DNA of 64,000 nucleotides from Allolobophora icterica (Eukaryota > Annelida > Clitellata > Crassiclitellata > Lumbricidae), in contig OY744604.1 in assembly GCA_963556255.1 (NCBI GenBank), forward strand, positions 91,072,062 through 91,136,061. The letters run 5' to 3'. Both the position numbers and the translations under genes were made by a program. Below, in pieces: positions 23,267 through 33,932 of this stretch (positions are counted from its first letter, which is position 1; the number at the start of each line of letters is the position of its first letter). Below the pieces are notes generated by a model. The model saw only the letters and a list, made by a program, of their open reading frames with translations. It was not told the DNA's origin and did no database searches.

Positions 23267-23432
23267 ATCAGTTGCCCAACCAACTCGAGTTTTCCTCCAC
23301 AACAATTTTCCGGATATTCTTTACCTGACCCTGTATCGATTCCGTGGTGCAGCCAAGGATTAGTTCACTTTCGCACCGACAGCTCCAATGTTTTCAGTGG
23401 ATTCAGCCTCGATTACTATGTCAGTGAAGGAG
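23267..23432 (+). CDS. CUB C-half exon B2 (gene 2, type I)
   Basis: The exon follows acgacag and encodes ISCPTNSSFPPQQFSGYSLP, then a stretch ending IPWCSQGLVHF and FSGFSLDYYVSEG. It is 166 nt, phase 0 to 1, with donor G|gtatgg. At the place of the usual fourth CUB cysteine (G-R-F-C-G) it has Q-F-S-G. Extra cysteines are in ISC and PWC. Confidence 0.85.
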
Positions 23433-23456
23433 GTATGGACTTTTGATAATGATTCC

Positions 23457-23559
23457 AACGATATTCGATTGATTGAATATTTTGGGCATTTCTTACCTGA
23501 CCCCGTATCGATTCCGTGATGCAGTCAAGGATTAGTACACTTTTATACCGAGTTCCATT
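23457..23559 (+). pseudogene. Partial duplicate of the type I C-half exon, no acceptor
   Basis: CGATATTCGATTGATTG then ATTTCTTACCTGACCCCGTATCGATTCCGTG… repeats about two-thirds of the preceding exon, only 25 bp after its donor. The same remnant follows the exons at 34567-34732 and 59632-59797. A LINE interrupts this copy at 23560, and it resumes at 28854. Confidence 0.75.
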
Positions 23560-23884
23560 GCGTCGATATTAGTGTTGTTTCTGTTCATCTGTCTATCTCT
23601 CTAAATCCCATACAACCTAAACACCTCTCGTGCCCCAGTTCAACACTGCCAACCGCCACTGTACAATATTCTCATTTCAACACCATCCCCTTGGCCTCAT
23701 TCCTCATCACTCGTCGTCGAACAGTTAATTTCTCTGGCATAAACACTAGGGTGGAGTGAAAAAATGATTTTTCTAATAGTGGGCAAAAGATGCAACTTAG
23801 GTAGAGTAAGAAACACACCAAATATTTTAAATTTCAAATGACATCTTCTGCCCTCTACCGTCGATGCAATATTTCAACGTGATT

Positions 23885-24860
23885 AACCTAATATCACAAT
23901 GGATGTAATCCAATCTCCTCTGCCTTAACCTTTCCAAAACAGAATTCATAATCCTAGGCCTTCCTGATCATATCAAGAAAAGCCCTAACCTTCCACACAC
24001 CCATCGACTAACTCATCGCTTCTTAACTTTCACATCGGACCCCCCCCCTTCCATCACTTGTGATCCACACCTCTCCTTCTCTAACCACATCTCCAACCTC
24101 TCACGCTCCTGCTTCAGGCACATTTGTGACCTTCGTCGCATCTAGCCCATGATCGACCTTAAAACTGCCCCTACCATTGTTACCTCTATTGTTCATTGAT
24201 TACAGCAATTCCATCTTCCTCAACCTTGAATCCACCCAAATCAAGCGTCTGCAACTTATCCAAGAGTCACTAGCCAGAGCTGTCACGAGAATGCCAAACA
24301 TCATCATATAACTCTCATCCTCAAATCACTACATTGGCTAAAAATCCCAGAGTGAATCCACTTCAAAGTCCTATCACTAACCTATAACTCCCTACAATGT
24401 ATCCAGCCCAAGTAGCCTACCTCCGTGGTCTCTTCACCATCCAGGCAACCCGCTACACCCGATCTTCCTCCTATTTCAGTCTTTCTCGATCTCCGGTCAC
24501 TACTCATCTCAAGTTTTCCAACCCAGCCATATCCAACAGAGCACCACGCCTCTGGAGCGATCTCCCCCTTGAATTCCGCAGATTCTTGGTTCCTCCCTCA
24601 TCATTCCAACCCATCCTCCATCCTTCTCCTCATGTTCCTCTATCCATCTCCGGGCTTTCCACTCCAAACTGAAGTGTCACCTTTTCAAGTAGGGCCTACT
24701 CCTACCCTGACTCATTTGATCATCTGCCTTCCAACTCAACTTGCCCTAAATAACACCCACATTCACAGCTGCTCTGCGTCCTCTCTTGATCTGCCCCCCC
24801 CCCAAATCAGACTCGGATCTCTTCTGGATTACTCTCTGGAAAAACCCCCTCAACACTGAC
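23885..24860 (+). mobile_element. Second copy of the L2-like LINE, 5' truncated
   Basis: It is closely parallel to 27695-28630 ([20 protein letters not shown], then [20 protein letters not shown]) with many stops. It lies wholly inside the TAGGGTGGAG transposon and therefore arrived by a separate insertion. Confidence 0.8.
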
Positions 24861-24959
24861 AGTCGTATGCTGGCGCATCCTGCTTGAACACAGCTTTGGT
24901 ACTTCTTTCGTTCTCTCCTAATTTTCTTCCTCTCAGTAATGTCGCTGCATTCATTAGGC

Positions 24960-25177
24960 GTTACAATCATAGGCGGAATTTGTCGGGGGAACGAGGGGTA
25001 ACCGTACCCCACCCCACTCTTTGGGCTGGGGTACCGTACCCCCCACTTTACGCACAATGCCAATCAATATTTTATTATTTTGCCTTCCCAGAGATCGCAG
25101 TCAACGCCTTGCTTCCTGTATGTAATAAATTAGTACCCCCCACCTTTTTAGACCAAAGTTACGCCCCTGGTTACAAT
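24960..25177. mobile_element. Small hAT-type element, 202 bp
   Basis: GTTACAAT direct repeats (8 bp) at 24960-24967 and 25170-25177 flank 24968-25169. Ends CATAGGCGGAATTT and AAAGTTACGCCCCTG are imperfectly inverted, of the CATAGGCGTAACTT hAT type. It is nested in the TAGGGTGGAG transposon and is non-coding. Confidence 0.75.
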
Positions 25178-25499
25178 TATATAATCCTGTAACACACCAG
25201 AGGCGATTTCCGCAAATGATTTGAACGTGTATTTCATGAATTGTAACCGTTCGAAGACAGCCAGTTGAAGAAAAAGAAAAATAATGCACCACATCGACGT
25301 TATTAAAAGAATTTTATATGGTAAATATAAAACCGTCGGTAGAGGGCAGAAGACGCAAAGCAAAATCAACAATATTTTGAGCACTAGTTACACTCAGATG
25401 CTGGCAACTTTCCATCGCTATTAGAAAACGTTTGCTTAGAAAAAATTTTTTTCGCCATTTTCACTCCACCCTAATAAACACCCGTCAAATCCTGCTCAC

Positions 25500-27155
25500 T
25501 CTACTGCTTTCCGGTGACATTAAAACAAATCCTGGTCCCAGAAAACATTCCTGATTTCATACATCTAGGTCTCTGAAAAAGAAATTTTTTACTCTATTCC
25601 CTAAATATTCGGTCATTTGTCAATCCAAAAATTCAATTGCCTCAAGTGATCTTTTCACCTCTCGACCACTCGATCTCACTTCCCTAAAAGAAACCTGGAT
25701 CTCTACTTCGTCCTCTGGACCTCATCTCTCTGACTGCACTCCTCGTGGTTACATCCTGCTAAGCTTCCCTCGCATCACCTCCTCCTCCTCAAAATCTGAT
25801 AAAATCTCTGGTGGTGGCACTGCTTTCGTGGTCCGTGAACCTGCTGTTGTCCTAAATTCCTGTCGCCATACTTTTCGGTCTTTGGAATGCTCCTCCACAA
25901 CTCTTCGACTTGCTTCCGACCTGCTCACAGTTTTCAATATCCACCGCCCTCCCACCTCGTCTGCATACTCCTCCAAACCTTCTACCTTCCTTGGTGAATT
26001 TGGCACTCTCCTCTCTCTTGCTGCCACTACTCCCAACGAGTTCTTACTAACCGGCGACTTCAACATTCATGTAGACAATCCCTCTGACCCTGTTGCAGCA
26101 GATTTTCTTAACCTCCTGTCCTCAGTCAATCTCACCCAACATGTTCACTTCCCGACCCATGTGAAGAGTCATACCCTTGATCTCCTCATCACCTCCGACG
26201 CTTCCCTCTTATCTCCCAAACTATCACACTCTGTTCTCAACATTACCATTCTTTCCGTCTAACCGGATCCATAGACCGTCAGGCATTCATCCAGGGTATT
26301 CTTGATTCACCATTGGTTCTAAACCCTCCCTCTTCCCTCGATGACCTGCTCTCTTGTTACAATTCCACACTTCCCAACCTCCTTGACATTCATGCACCAC
26401 TCATCACCAAACCCAGTTCACACGCCAGCAACCCTTGGTTTACTGCCTACCTCCAAGCTTTCAAAACGTTCCGTAGGCGTCTTGAACACATCTTCCAGCA
26501 CACTTTCGACCCCACAGCTAGAGCAAAAGCGCTCAATACCCTAAAATCAGCCACCAACAGATACCATAAACTCATCGCTGCTGCTAAAAAGAAATATTAT
26601 TCCTCACTTATCCATTCCAGCTCCTCAAACCCTAGACATCTCTGGAAAGCTATTAACACTCTCCTTCATCGCAAATCTCCCTCCCCACCGCCTAGCACCA
26701 TTTTCTCCTCCTCTGTTTCTGATACCTTCTGTTCATTTTTGTTCAGACAAAATCTCATCCATTCGCTTTACATTACAATCTCTTCTAGACTCACTTACCC
26801 CCTTGCCTCCTCCAGCACTGATTCGCCTCCTTCTCTCAACCCTACTCCTCTTAGCTCTTTGTCATCGCTCCCAGTTCTCTCTTCTGCCTCTGAAGCAGAA
26901 GTGTCAATCTTCCTAAACTCTCTCCCTAACAAGCAATGCGAACTTGATCCTATCCCCATCTCTCTTCTAAAAGACTGTGCCTCTGTCCTAGTTACTGTAA
27001 TCACCAAAATTATCAATCACTCACTCTCTACCGACGATTTTCCTCTGGCCTTTAAGCATTCTATTGTCACTCCCCTTCTCAAAAAAGCACACCTTGACAA
27101 GGAAAACCTATCCAACTACCGCCCAATCTCCAATCTTTCCTTTCTATCAAAATAA
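25500..27155 (+). pseudogene. LINE ORF2: endonuclease and start of reverse transcriptase
   Basis: This is the protein-coding core of the LINE. SGDIKTNPGP opens the conserved lead-in. Apurinic-type endonuclease motifs follow: LKETWI, ISGGGTAFVVR, FLLTGDFNIHV and SHTLDLLIT (divalent-metal and catalytic residues). Next is a basic PWFTAYLQAFKTFRRRLE linker and the start of RT (LSNYRPISNLSFLSK). The frame is interrupted by a stop after PRKHS, breaks near 26260, and TAA at 27153. This is a dead copy of an L2/Rex/CR1-like element; the clade is my judgement. Confidence 0.85.
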
Positions 27156-28400
27156 ACTGAACGAATTGTCCTCTCTCGGCTAAATGAATTCCTCTTTTCG
27201 AATTCACTTCTTAACCCCCACCAATCTGGTTTCACTAAACACCACTCCACAGAAACGTTACTTGCCTCTTTGTACAATAAACTGGTCTCTGCCGTCAGCA
27301 ATCAGCAAGTCTCCTGCCTCTGTCTTCTCGACATATCCGCCACATTTGACACCATTGATCACAGCCTCATTTTTCAACGACTATCTTCTTGGTTTGGCGT
27401 CTCTGGCACTGCTCTACTCTGGTTCCAGTCTTATTTGTCTTCCCGATCCTTCTCTGTTAAACCTCCAGCCACTGCTCACAACCCCTCCATCTTTCCTCTG
27501 GTGTCCCTCAAGGCTCCGTCCTGGGTCCACTACTTTTCACCCTTTATACCACTCCTTTAAGCTATCTCATAAAATCCTCCTCTGTCGACCACCATCTCGA
27601 TGCAGATGACACCAAACTCTTCATATCCTTCTCCCCATGCTCTTTTTCCACCGCCATCACACAACTACTCAATGTGGTTAACCTTACTTCACAGGGGATG
27701 TCATCCAATCTCCTCTGCCTTAACCCTTCCAAAACTGAATTCATCATCCTAGGCCTTCCTGATCAAATCAAGAAAATCCCTGATCCTTCCATAAACCTTT
27801 CGACTAATCATCATCTCTCACCTTCACCTCTGACTCCCCTGTCCGCAATCTTGGTGTTATTTTTGATCCACGCCTCTCCTTCTCTAACCACTTCTCAAAC
27901 CTCTCGCGCTCCTGCTTCATGTACATTCGTGACTCCCGACGCATACGACCCACGCTCGACCTTAAAACTGCCTCCACCATTGCTACCTCCATTGTTCATT
28001 CGAAGCTCGATTACTGCAATTATCTTTTTCTCAACCTTGAATCCACTCAAATCAAGCATCTACAGCTCATCCAAAACTCACTAGCCAGAGCTGTCATTAG
28101 AAAGTCCAAACATCATCATATCACTCCCATCCTCAAATCACCCCATTTGTTAAAAATCACAGAGCGAATCCACTACAAAGTTCTGTCACTAACCTACAAT
28201 TCCCTAGAATATTCCCAGCCCAAGTACCTTCGTGATCTCTTCACCATCCAGACAACCCGCTCCACCTGAACATCGTCCAATGTCAGTCTTTCTCGACCCC
28301 CCAGTCACTACCCACCTCAAGTTCTCCAACCGAGCCATATCCACCACAGCACCACGGATCTGGAATGATCTCCCCTCTCAATGCCTCCAGCATCATTGCA
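27156..28400 (+). pseudogene. LINE ORF2: reverse-transcriptase palm and C-terminus
   Basis: It continues in frame after the TAA. It has QSGFTKHHSTETLLASLYNK, motif A LLDISATFDTIDHS, then (after a frameshift near 27490) [13 protein letters not shown] and motif C DADDTKLF, where the usual F/Y-A-D-D is changed to D-A-D-D. The C-terminal part has [30 protein letters not shown] and a WNDLP-like end. Frameshifts and the altered catalytic motif make it inactive. Confidence 0.85.
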
Positions 28401-29447
28401 ACCCGTCCTTCATCCTCCTCTTGTTCCTCTATCTATCACCCCCGGCCTTTCCACTCAAAACTGAAGTCTCGCCTTTTCAAATACTCCTACCCTGACTCAT
28501 CTGATCCTCCGCCTTCCAATTATTCTCACCCTAAACGACACCCGCCTTTACAGCTGCTCTGCCTCTTATGATCTGGTACCCTGGAAATCGGACTTGGAAC
28601 TCTTTTGGACTACTCTCTGGAAATCTCCTTCGATTTGGTTTGGCTTCCTGGATATCGGACTTGGACCTCTTTTGGACTACTCTCTGGAAACCCCTCTGAT
28701 TTGGTTTGGTCTTCTGGAAACCGGACTCGGACCTTTTTTGGACTACTCTATTGAAACCTGATCTGACGTAACGTTCGTGAATAGGCTGGTGTCCTACGCT
28801 TGGCCTTCGAGTGGCGCTTTAGAAGTTTGGAGATTACGATTACGATTACGATTGTCTACATTGGATTGAGCCTTGATTATTATTTCAATTATTTAGGCAA
28901 GGGTTTTCGACAGTGCTTCAAATCATAATTGGTGTTTAGTCTGAGTATAATATCATAGAAACAGGGAAAGTGGTAATTGCACGGATGATGAGATATTGTA
29001 GAGAACGCGTGTTCACTCATAGACGCCTAATCAAAGCAGTATTTGAGTGGCAGAATTGGCCAGGTTCGGTTCGGATAAAACATCCAAAGGTTGCATTCAG
29101 ACAGGCATACTGTTATGATAGATAGAGTCTGATGGTGTGTGGATGGCGAGGAGACAGACTGATTGTGATTAGGTGCTGAAGAAAGTATTCACTACTTATT
29201 TGCTTAGTCTTAAATCCATAATTTTGAGAATTATTAACCCATTTTATTTAAATGTAATCAATTATTAAATAAAAACGTTCCAAAAGTATTAAGTAGTTCG
29301 CTTAACAGATTTCAGTCTCATATATATAGCGCCACATGTTTTAGAATTGCGTTAGTATGATGCATCACATGGTTCGAAACTTCTTCCTCGTTTTCATAGT
29401 ACTAGGCCTACAATTCCACTAAACCTTAATTTGGTGATTGAATGCAG

Positions 29448-29629
29448 GTTGTGGAAATACGCTATACAGTAATCCCACGGGATTTGTGACCTCTCCGAAT
29501 TATCCGAACAACTACGGATACAATCATAACTGCTCCAACATCATCTGGGCTCCACGGCGAAGCACGTTCCACCTCTACTTTGAGAATTTCTACCTATGCA
29601 CCGAATGCCTCTATTGCGATTGGCTTGAA
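29448..29629 (+). CDS. CUB N-half exon A3 (gene 2, type III)
   Basis: The exon starts after aatgcag and encodes CGNTLYSNPTGFVTSPNYPN, then HNCSNIIWAPRRSTFHLYF and FYLCTECLYCDWLE. It is 182 nt, phase 1 to 0, donor GAA|gtataa. Type III differs from I and II by three closely spaced cysteines (LC-x2-C-x2-C) before DWLE. The 60-bp acceptor-side intron and the donor side are almost identical at 35444 and 60206. Confidence 0.86.
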
Positions 29630-29679
29630 GTATAAATACATGTTTCACATCGCAGATATTGATTCACTATTCTTTGATG

Positions 29680-29952
29680 TTTAGTTCCAGTGCTTTTTTC
29701 AGCCTGAACGCGCCGGATCGGCGTTCCGGCACCTTTTTTCAGCTACTAAAAATGATTTATTTTATTTTAATGAAAAAACAATAATCTAGTTATTCTAATT
29801 TTATTTCAGTATTTTTTAAAACTGTTTTCAGTGTTTATTGAAACCCCCAATCCCGTCTTTCTCGTGATTTTAGCCCGCCCATAATTGTCGCGTTCCGGAA
29901 CCTATTGTTTCGTTCCATAACCTTTTTTCTAGAAAAAAGCACTGTTTAGTTC
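29680..29952. mobile_element. hAT-type MITE, 257 bp, absent from paralogous introns
   Basis: The element is 29688-29944 with ends CAGTGCTTTTTTC and GAAAAAAGCACTG. TTTAGTTC 8-bp duplications lie at 29680-29687 and 29945-29952. The paralogues at about 35680 and 60438 have uninterrupted GTTGAGTTCCA(T/G)ACATGAATGA. The insertion therefore followed the block duplication. Confidence 0.88.
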
Positions 29953-30557
29953 CATACATGAATGACAAACTTCTGTAAGAAAGAAATGTAGTGATTACTT
30001 ATCAATTGTTCACGAGCTATTATTTCAGTTCAAAGGGCACGAACACTCACTCATATCTCATGCAACTAAGGCATTAAAAATGATCCATTATATTCACAAA
30101 ACACTGAACCGAGATGGACATCGATTTGATTGCGTAAACTTTGAAGCATGATCACTGCAAACAGAATAAAAATATAATAAATATAAATAAAATAAATTTT
30201 AATTCGACACTGCGCCATCTGAGTTGGTATCACTAAAGCTGTTGCTAAAGGGTTATCATGATATTCGCATACGCATTTGTCCTCTTAAAATTAAGACGGA
30301 AGGTCGAGGTATTCTTTTAGTAGGGTCTCTGTGTAATTTTATTTAGCAAAACATTCCCTTCAAAACAACGCCCTTCCAGCACTTTCAAAAGTTATGTTTT
30401 AATCGGCTGTCCAAGTGATCTTATCAAGTGCGTTTTAAATTACACAGAGAATGTGTCTTGAGCTGAATAATTTCAAACAGATGGTAATCTACAGGAACTT
30501 TTTGTTCTAGATAAATTGCCTATAGATAACGCTGAGAAAATATTGTTTTTGTTCTAG

Positions 30558-30729
30558 ATAAGTTGTCTAGACAACTCGTCCTATGGTCCGTACAGATATT
30601 CTGGAAACGGTTTTCCTGCCAATCTGTACCTCTACGGATGCAGTCAAGTTCTTATGTGGTTCCATAGCGATAATACTCACTACAGCCATCCAGGATTCAA
30701 TATCGAGTACACCATGTACCCGGAAGGAG
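30558..30729 (+). CDS. CUB C-half exon B3 (gene 2, type III)
   Basis: The exon follows gttctag and encodes ISCLDNSSYGPYRYSGNGFP, then YGCSQVLMWFHSD and PGFNIEYTMYPEGG, ending G|gtcagt (172 nt, phase 0 to 1). With its N-half exon this domain has seven cysteines, an odd number, so one should be free or form a bond to another domain or chain. Confidence 0.84.
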
Positions 30730-30967
30730 GTCAGTGTAAATGGTATTCTAAATAAATTGAAGAGCTTTTGAGACATACTTGATGTCATATTGATAGATTG
30801 ATTTATTGGTTGATAGATTGCACACAACTATTCACATTGAAACATGCATGTATGCATACATATACATATTCGAATTATTGTGATTCTGGCTGTTGTATTG
30901 GTCAGATTGATGCAGTATTGTGCCTATGCGCGTACAAATGTCTCCGTAATGATGCTGATTATGGTGG

Positions 30968-31041
<74 letters not shown>

Positions 31042-31050
31042 GTGATGATG
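30968..31050 (+). repeat. (GAT)n microsatellite in Q block 1
   Basis: There are about 27 units in the intron after exon 30558-30729. The paralogous arrays are short and interrupted at 36683-36722 and long at 61507-61585. Confidence 0.96.
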
Positions 31051-31261
31051 ACAATTATCATGACTTTAATAGCAATAGGCCTACACATCCTAACTAAGGT
31101 ATGGCGTGAGATACTAGCCATAATTATGTGGGAAAGCCTCTCACTAATAATTCAACTTTTGTGACCTCAAACGTAAAAATCATTTCCACACTTTCCAAAG
31201 CTGAACTTGAAGAATTTATCGCCAGTAAGTGTGTTCTCACACTGAATTTTCCAGAATTTAT

Positions 31262-31465
31262 TTTCAAGCCACACACAATCGGTTGATCACTCTGCAAAAC
31301 TTGTTATTGAGTCATCTGCTGCTGTGGTTGGTCTAGACATGGGTTTATCCTTGCCAGATTGGAATCACAGGAACTAATGCCTTGTTTCAATACCAAAACA
31401 GAATTTCAATCAGAGTTGAATCAGTTAAATAAAATGAATATTGACTCACTTTTCAGTGATTAATT
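31262..31465 (+). pseudogene. Degraded unidentified coding-like segment, Q block 1
   Basis: It is homologous to 36940-37216 and 61780-62002 (SAKLVIE…, …TEFQSELNQLNKMNIDSLFSD). Here a deletion after the Ala-Ala-Val-Val-Gly stretch breaks the frame. The family is not recognised. Confidence 0.45.
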
Positions 31466-31597
31466 AGCCTGTTGGGACTGTCCATTGTTCAGTGTTTATT
31501 CAAAATTTGCCAAATATTAAAACTGGTTTTTTCTAGGAAATTTAGTCCTTCCATATTTGTTCAGTTCCAGAACCTTTTTTCTAGAAAAAAACACTGT

Positions 31598-31725
31598 ATG
31601 TAAGTTTGTGTTAGCTTATGTGAGTTTGTGTGAGCTTATGTAAGTTTATGTAAGTTTATGTGAGTTTATGTTGGTTTATGTCAGCTTATGTCAGTCTATG
31701 TGAGTTTATGTGAGTTTACGTATAA
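31598..31725 (+). repeat. 10-bp-period minisatellite (GTTTATGTGA-like)
   Basis: About twelve variants of TATGTGAGTT/TATGTAAGTT run in tandem. They mark the junction between Q block 1 and P block 2. Confidence 0.85.
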
Positions 31726-31936
31726 GGTCGGAAAGTTGAAAAAATGCGAAATTTTCAGGTGGTGCCAGATTTTCGCACACCACAGTACAGTCATACATGG
31801 CTATATGTGCATACGTGATTCATTCATAAACTCTCTCTGAATCATCACGATTTGAGCGCCATATTGGAGTCGTATTCAGTCAATCAACATTCTGCTTAGC
31901 CTCTTCATTTTCCAGTAGGCTACTATACTTTTTGAG

Positions 31937-32040
31937 AGGTGAATCATTCACTCGTTGTCCTCGTGTGTCTGGTGACGACCAGTGCTGCCCAGACAGATGA
32001 CGAATTCCGTTTAGCTGATTCTCAGGAAACGTTAAAGTAG
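31937..32040 (+). pseudogene. Dead leader exon S3 (no ATG, no donor)
   Basis: GTGAATCATTCACTCGTTG corresponds to ATGAATTATTCACTCGTTG at 17874, so the start codon has become GTG. The donor is ACA G|atgacg as in 17874. With both signals gone, no gene can start here. The upstream CUB exons would instead splice onward to 33933, which is compatible in phase. Confidence 0.75.
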
Positions 32041-32629
32041 GAAACAGCCGAACTTATGTCTCAGGATATACTGTAGAACATTAGGCTTCTATGGCCAATG
32101 CCATTTGGGAAGGAAGGGGGACGCTCAGAACGTAAGACAACATAAGTGAAAATTTGTAAAGCGCGACTTCATGAATAAAACATCAGCAGCCTTCTCGACC
32201 AATCAGAGAAATCCCATGATCTAACATAACAGAACTGACTGAATAGCTCACATATGATTTTAAAAGGAAAACTATTCCTAGATAAAGGATCAACAATGGA
32301 TATATTTATGTGCTTGGTAGTGGACGACATAACCAGAGAGACGACAATGATCCCAAGTGCAGCATTTCGCATGGAAATGATACACGCGACTCGTAGATAG
32401 GACTGGACAGTTACGACTAGGCAATTTCGCGTGATACTTAGAATCTTATAGGTATACAGATAAGCAGTGCAGCGTGTCTTGTATAATGGCGGAGATATTA
32501 TCGCTGACAGTGGACGAATCCTGAACACCGAAGGTCTTGCCCTTTACTTGCCAACCCCCGTCTGTACCAGTTATTTTGCCTGTGATAGAAGTATGCGCAA
32601 GCAACTTGTCAAGGATGGTTACACGGAGT

Positions 32630-33064
32630 CCTTAAGGACCGAGTTAAGGAAATGTGCTCCTTCTTTGCGTTCTTCATCCTTAAGGGCGAGTTAAGGAAAT
32701 GTGCTCCTCCTTTGCGTTCTTCATCCTTAAGGGCCGAGTTAAGGAAATGTGCACCTCCTTTGCGTTCTTCATCCTTAAGGGCCGAGTTAAGGAAATGTGC
32801 TCCTCCTCTGCGTTCTTCATCCTTAAGGGCCGAGTTAAGGAAATGTGTCCCTCCTTTGCGTTCTTCATCCTTAAGGGCCGAGTTAAGAAAATGTGCTCCT
32901 CCTTTGCGTTCTTCACCCTTAAGGGCCGAGTTAAGGAAATGTGCCCCTCCTTTACGTCCTTCATCCTTAAAGGCCGAGTTAAGGAAATATGGCCCTCTTT
33001 TGCGTTCTTCATCCTTTAGGGCCGAGTTAAGGAAATGTGCTCCTCCTTTGCGTTCTTCATTATG
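32630..33064 (+). repeat. 48-bp minisatellite, about 9 copies
   Basis: This is the same unit as 18560-18712, expanded to about nine copies. Both strands give open frames of a 16-residue repeat (LRAELRKCAPPLRSSS on +). These are periodicity artefacts, since the homologous array in the sister block has a different copy number. Confidence 0.95.
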
Positions 33065-33649
33065 CATTGGCTGAAGCTTTACTTTACTTTACTTGGCATA
33101 GTCTTTTATGACTGTTGAGTTCACGGTTAGATTTACCATTGTACTAATTGAAGAAGAGTTGATCCAATTTCACTGGGTCCTATACAGTGTAGCTCCACAA
33201 TAATATATATTCTGTAAAGGATTTTTTTAAATTGTTCACCAACAAACCTAAAACATGTCCTTGTTTCTCAAGATGTCATCACCAGTGATTTCAATTTGTG
33301 ATTTGCTTTAAGCGCCTTCAAATTAACTCAAACGAGTGTTGGCTTCGACTATCTAAATGATGTTAAAGTGTTAAGAGCAAAAGGTAATAAATGAGCGAGC
33401 AGTGCCCAGATAACTTCAAAAGTCCCCACTGATGAGCTCCCGCAGACATTCACAGCAAAACCGATGGATCCTCATTCAAAGCTGATAGTATGTATGGTGA
33501 CTAAAGTTCATTGCGTACTACGTACAGTGCATTTTGTGTGTCGAAAGGTAAACCTTCCAAAGTACTGTTCTTCAGACTATCTATTAAGAAGGTCTATCTC
33601 TCCATTAAGATAGCTTCTGCCTATAGGTCTTTCTACACCGGTTCAAGGG

Positions 33650-33745
33650 TGCGTAAAAGTCTAGTATTGGTGTGCGATAGTCTATCAGTTAGTGTGCTGT
33701 ACTGTCAATCCTAAGGTCGAGGTTCAAGTCTTTTCCAGGCTAAAG
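33650..33745 (+). repeat. tRNA-like SINE piece in P block 2
   Basis: GATAGTCTATCAGTTAGTG (A-box-like) and GAGGTTCAAGTC (B-box-like) lie about 35 bp apart. Counterparts are at about 20070 and 57945. It is too degenerate for a functional tRNA. Confidence 0.5.
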
Positions 33746-33932
33746 TCTGTTCTGAGATCTCTGCTCCACCCGTTCCACCTAGCGAACTCAGATAGATAAT
33801 GAGTACACAGGCTTACACTACTACTGAGCAGATCAGACGGCGTGAGATAGAATTGGCCACCAACCCTCATATACTGATGTCGGCAGGCTCTTAGGTTAGC
33901 TTGCTGGACTGCTCTTCCCTTTGTTGCTACAG

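Larger units (their letters stand above)
23739..25481. mobile_element. DNA transposon TAGGGTGGAGTGAAAA, 8-bp duplication, inserted in the LINE
   Basis: The element is 23747-25473 (1727 bp). A perfect 16-bp inverted repeat, TAGGGTGGAGTGAAAA, lies at both ends, and subterminal TTTTCTAATAG is also shared. ATAAACAC direct repeats lie at 23739-23746 and 25474-25481. Removing it rejoins the LINE reading frame just before its SGDIKTNPGP motif. It carries a 5'-truncated LINE copy (23885-24860) and a small hAT (24968-25169). The superfamily is uncertain: the duplication length is hAT-like, but no transposase was seen. Confidence 0.85.
23560..28853 (+). mobile_element. L2-like LINE with a GATTAC-repeat tail, interrupted by nested elements
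   Basis: The paralogous uninterrupted sites at about 34850 and 59915 fix the boundaries: TTCCATT| before and |GTCTACA after. The element is about 3.6 kb once the insertion at 23747-25473 is removed. It ends in an AGATTACGATTACGATTACG tail. It sits inside the decayed C-half exon copy of gene 2, so it does not break a live exon. Confidence 0.85.

Noticed and set aside
23560..28853. Possible LTR retrotransposon or retrovirus-like element
   Set aside because: The endonuclease motifs, RT type, lack of long terminal repeats and a short-repeat tail all indicate a non-LTR LINE.
32609..33074. Repetitive 140-152-residue ORFs on both strands
   Set aside because: They come from the 48-bp minisatellite, whose unit is a multiple of three. 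The copy number differs between paralogues, and flanking frames are not conserved.
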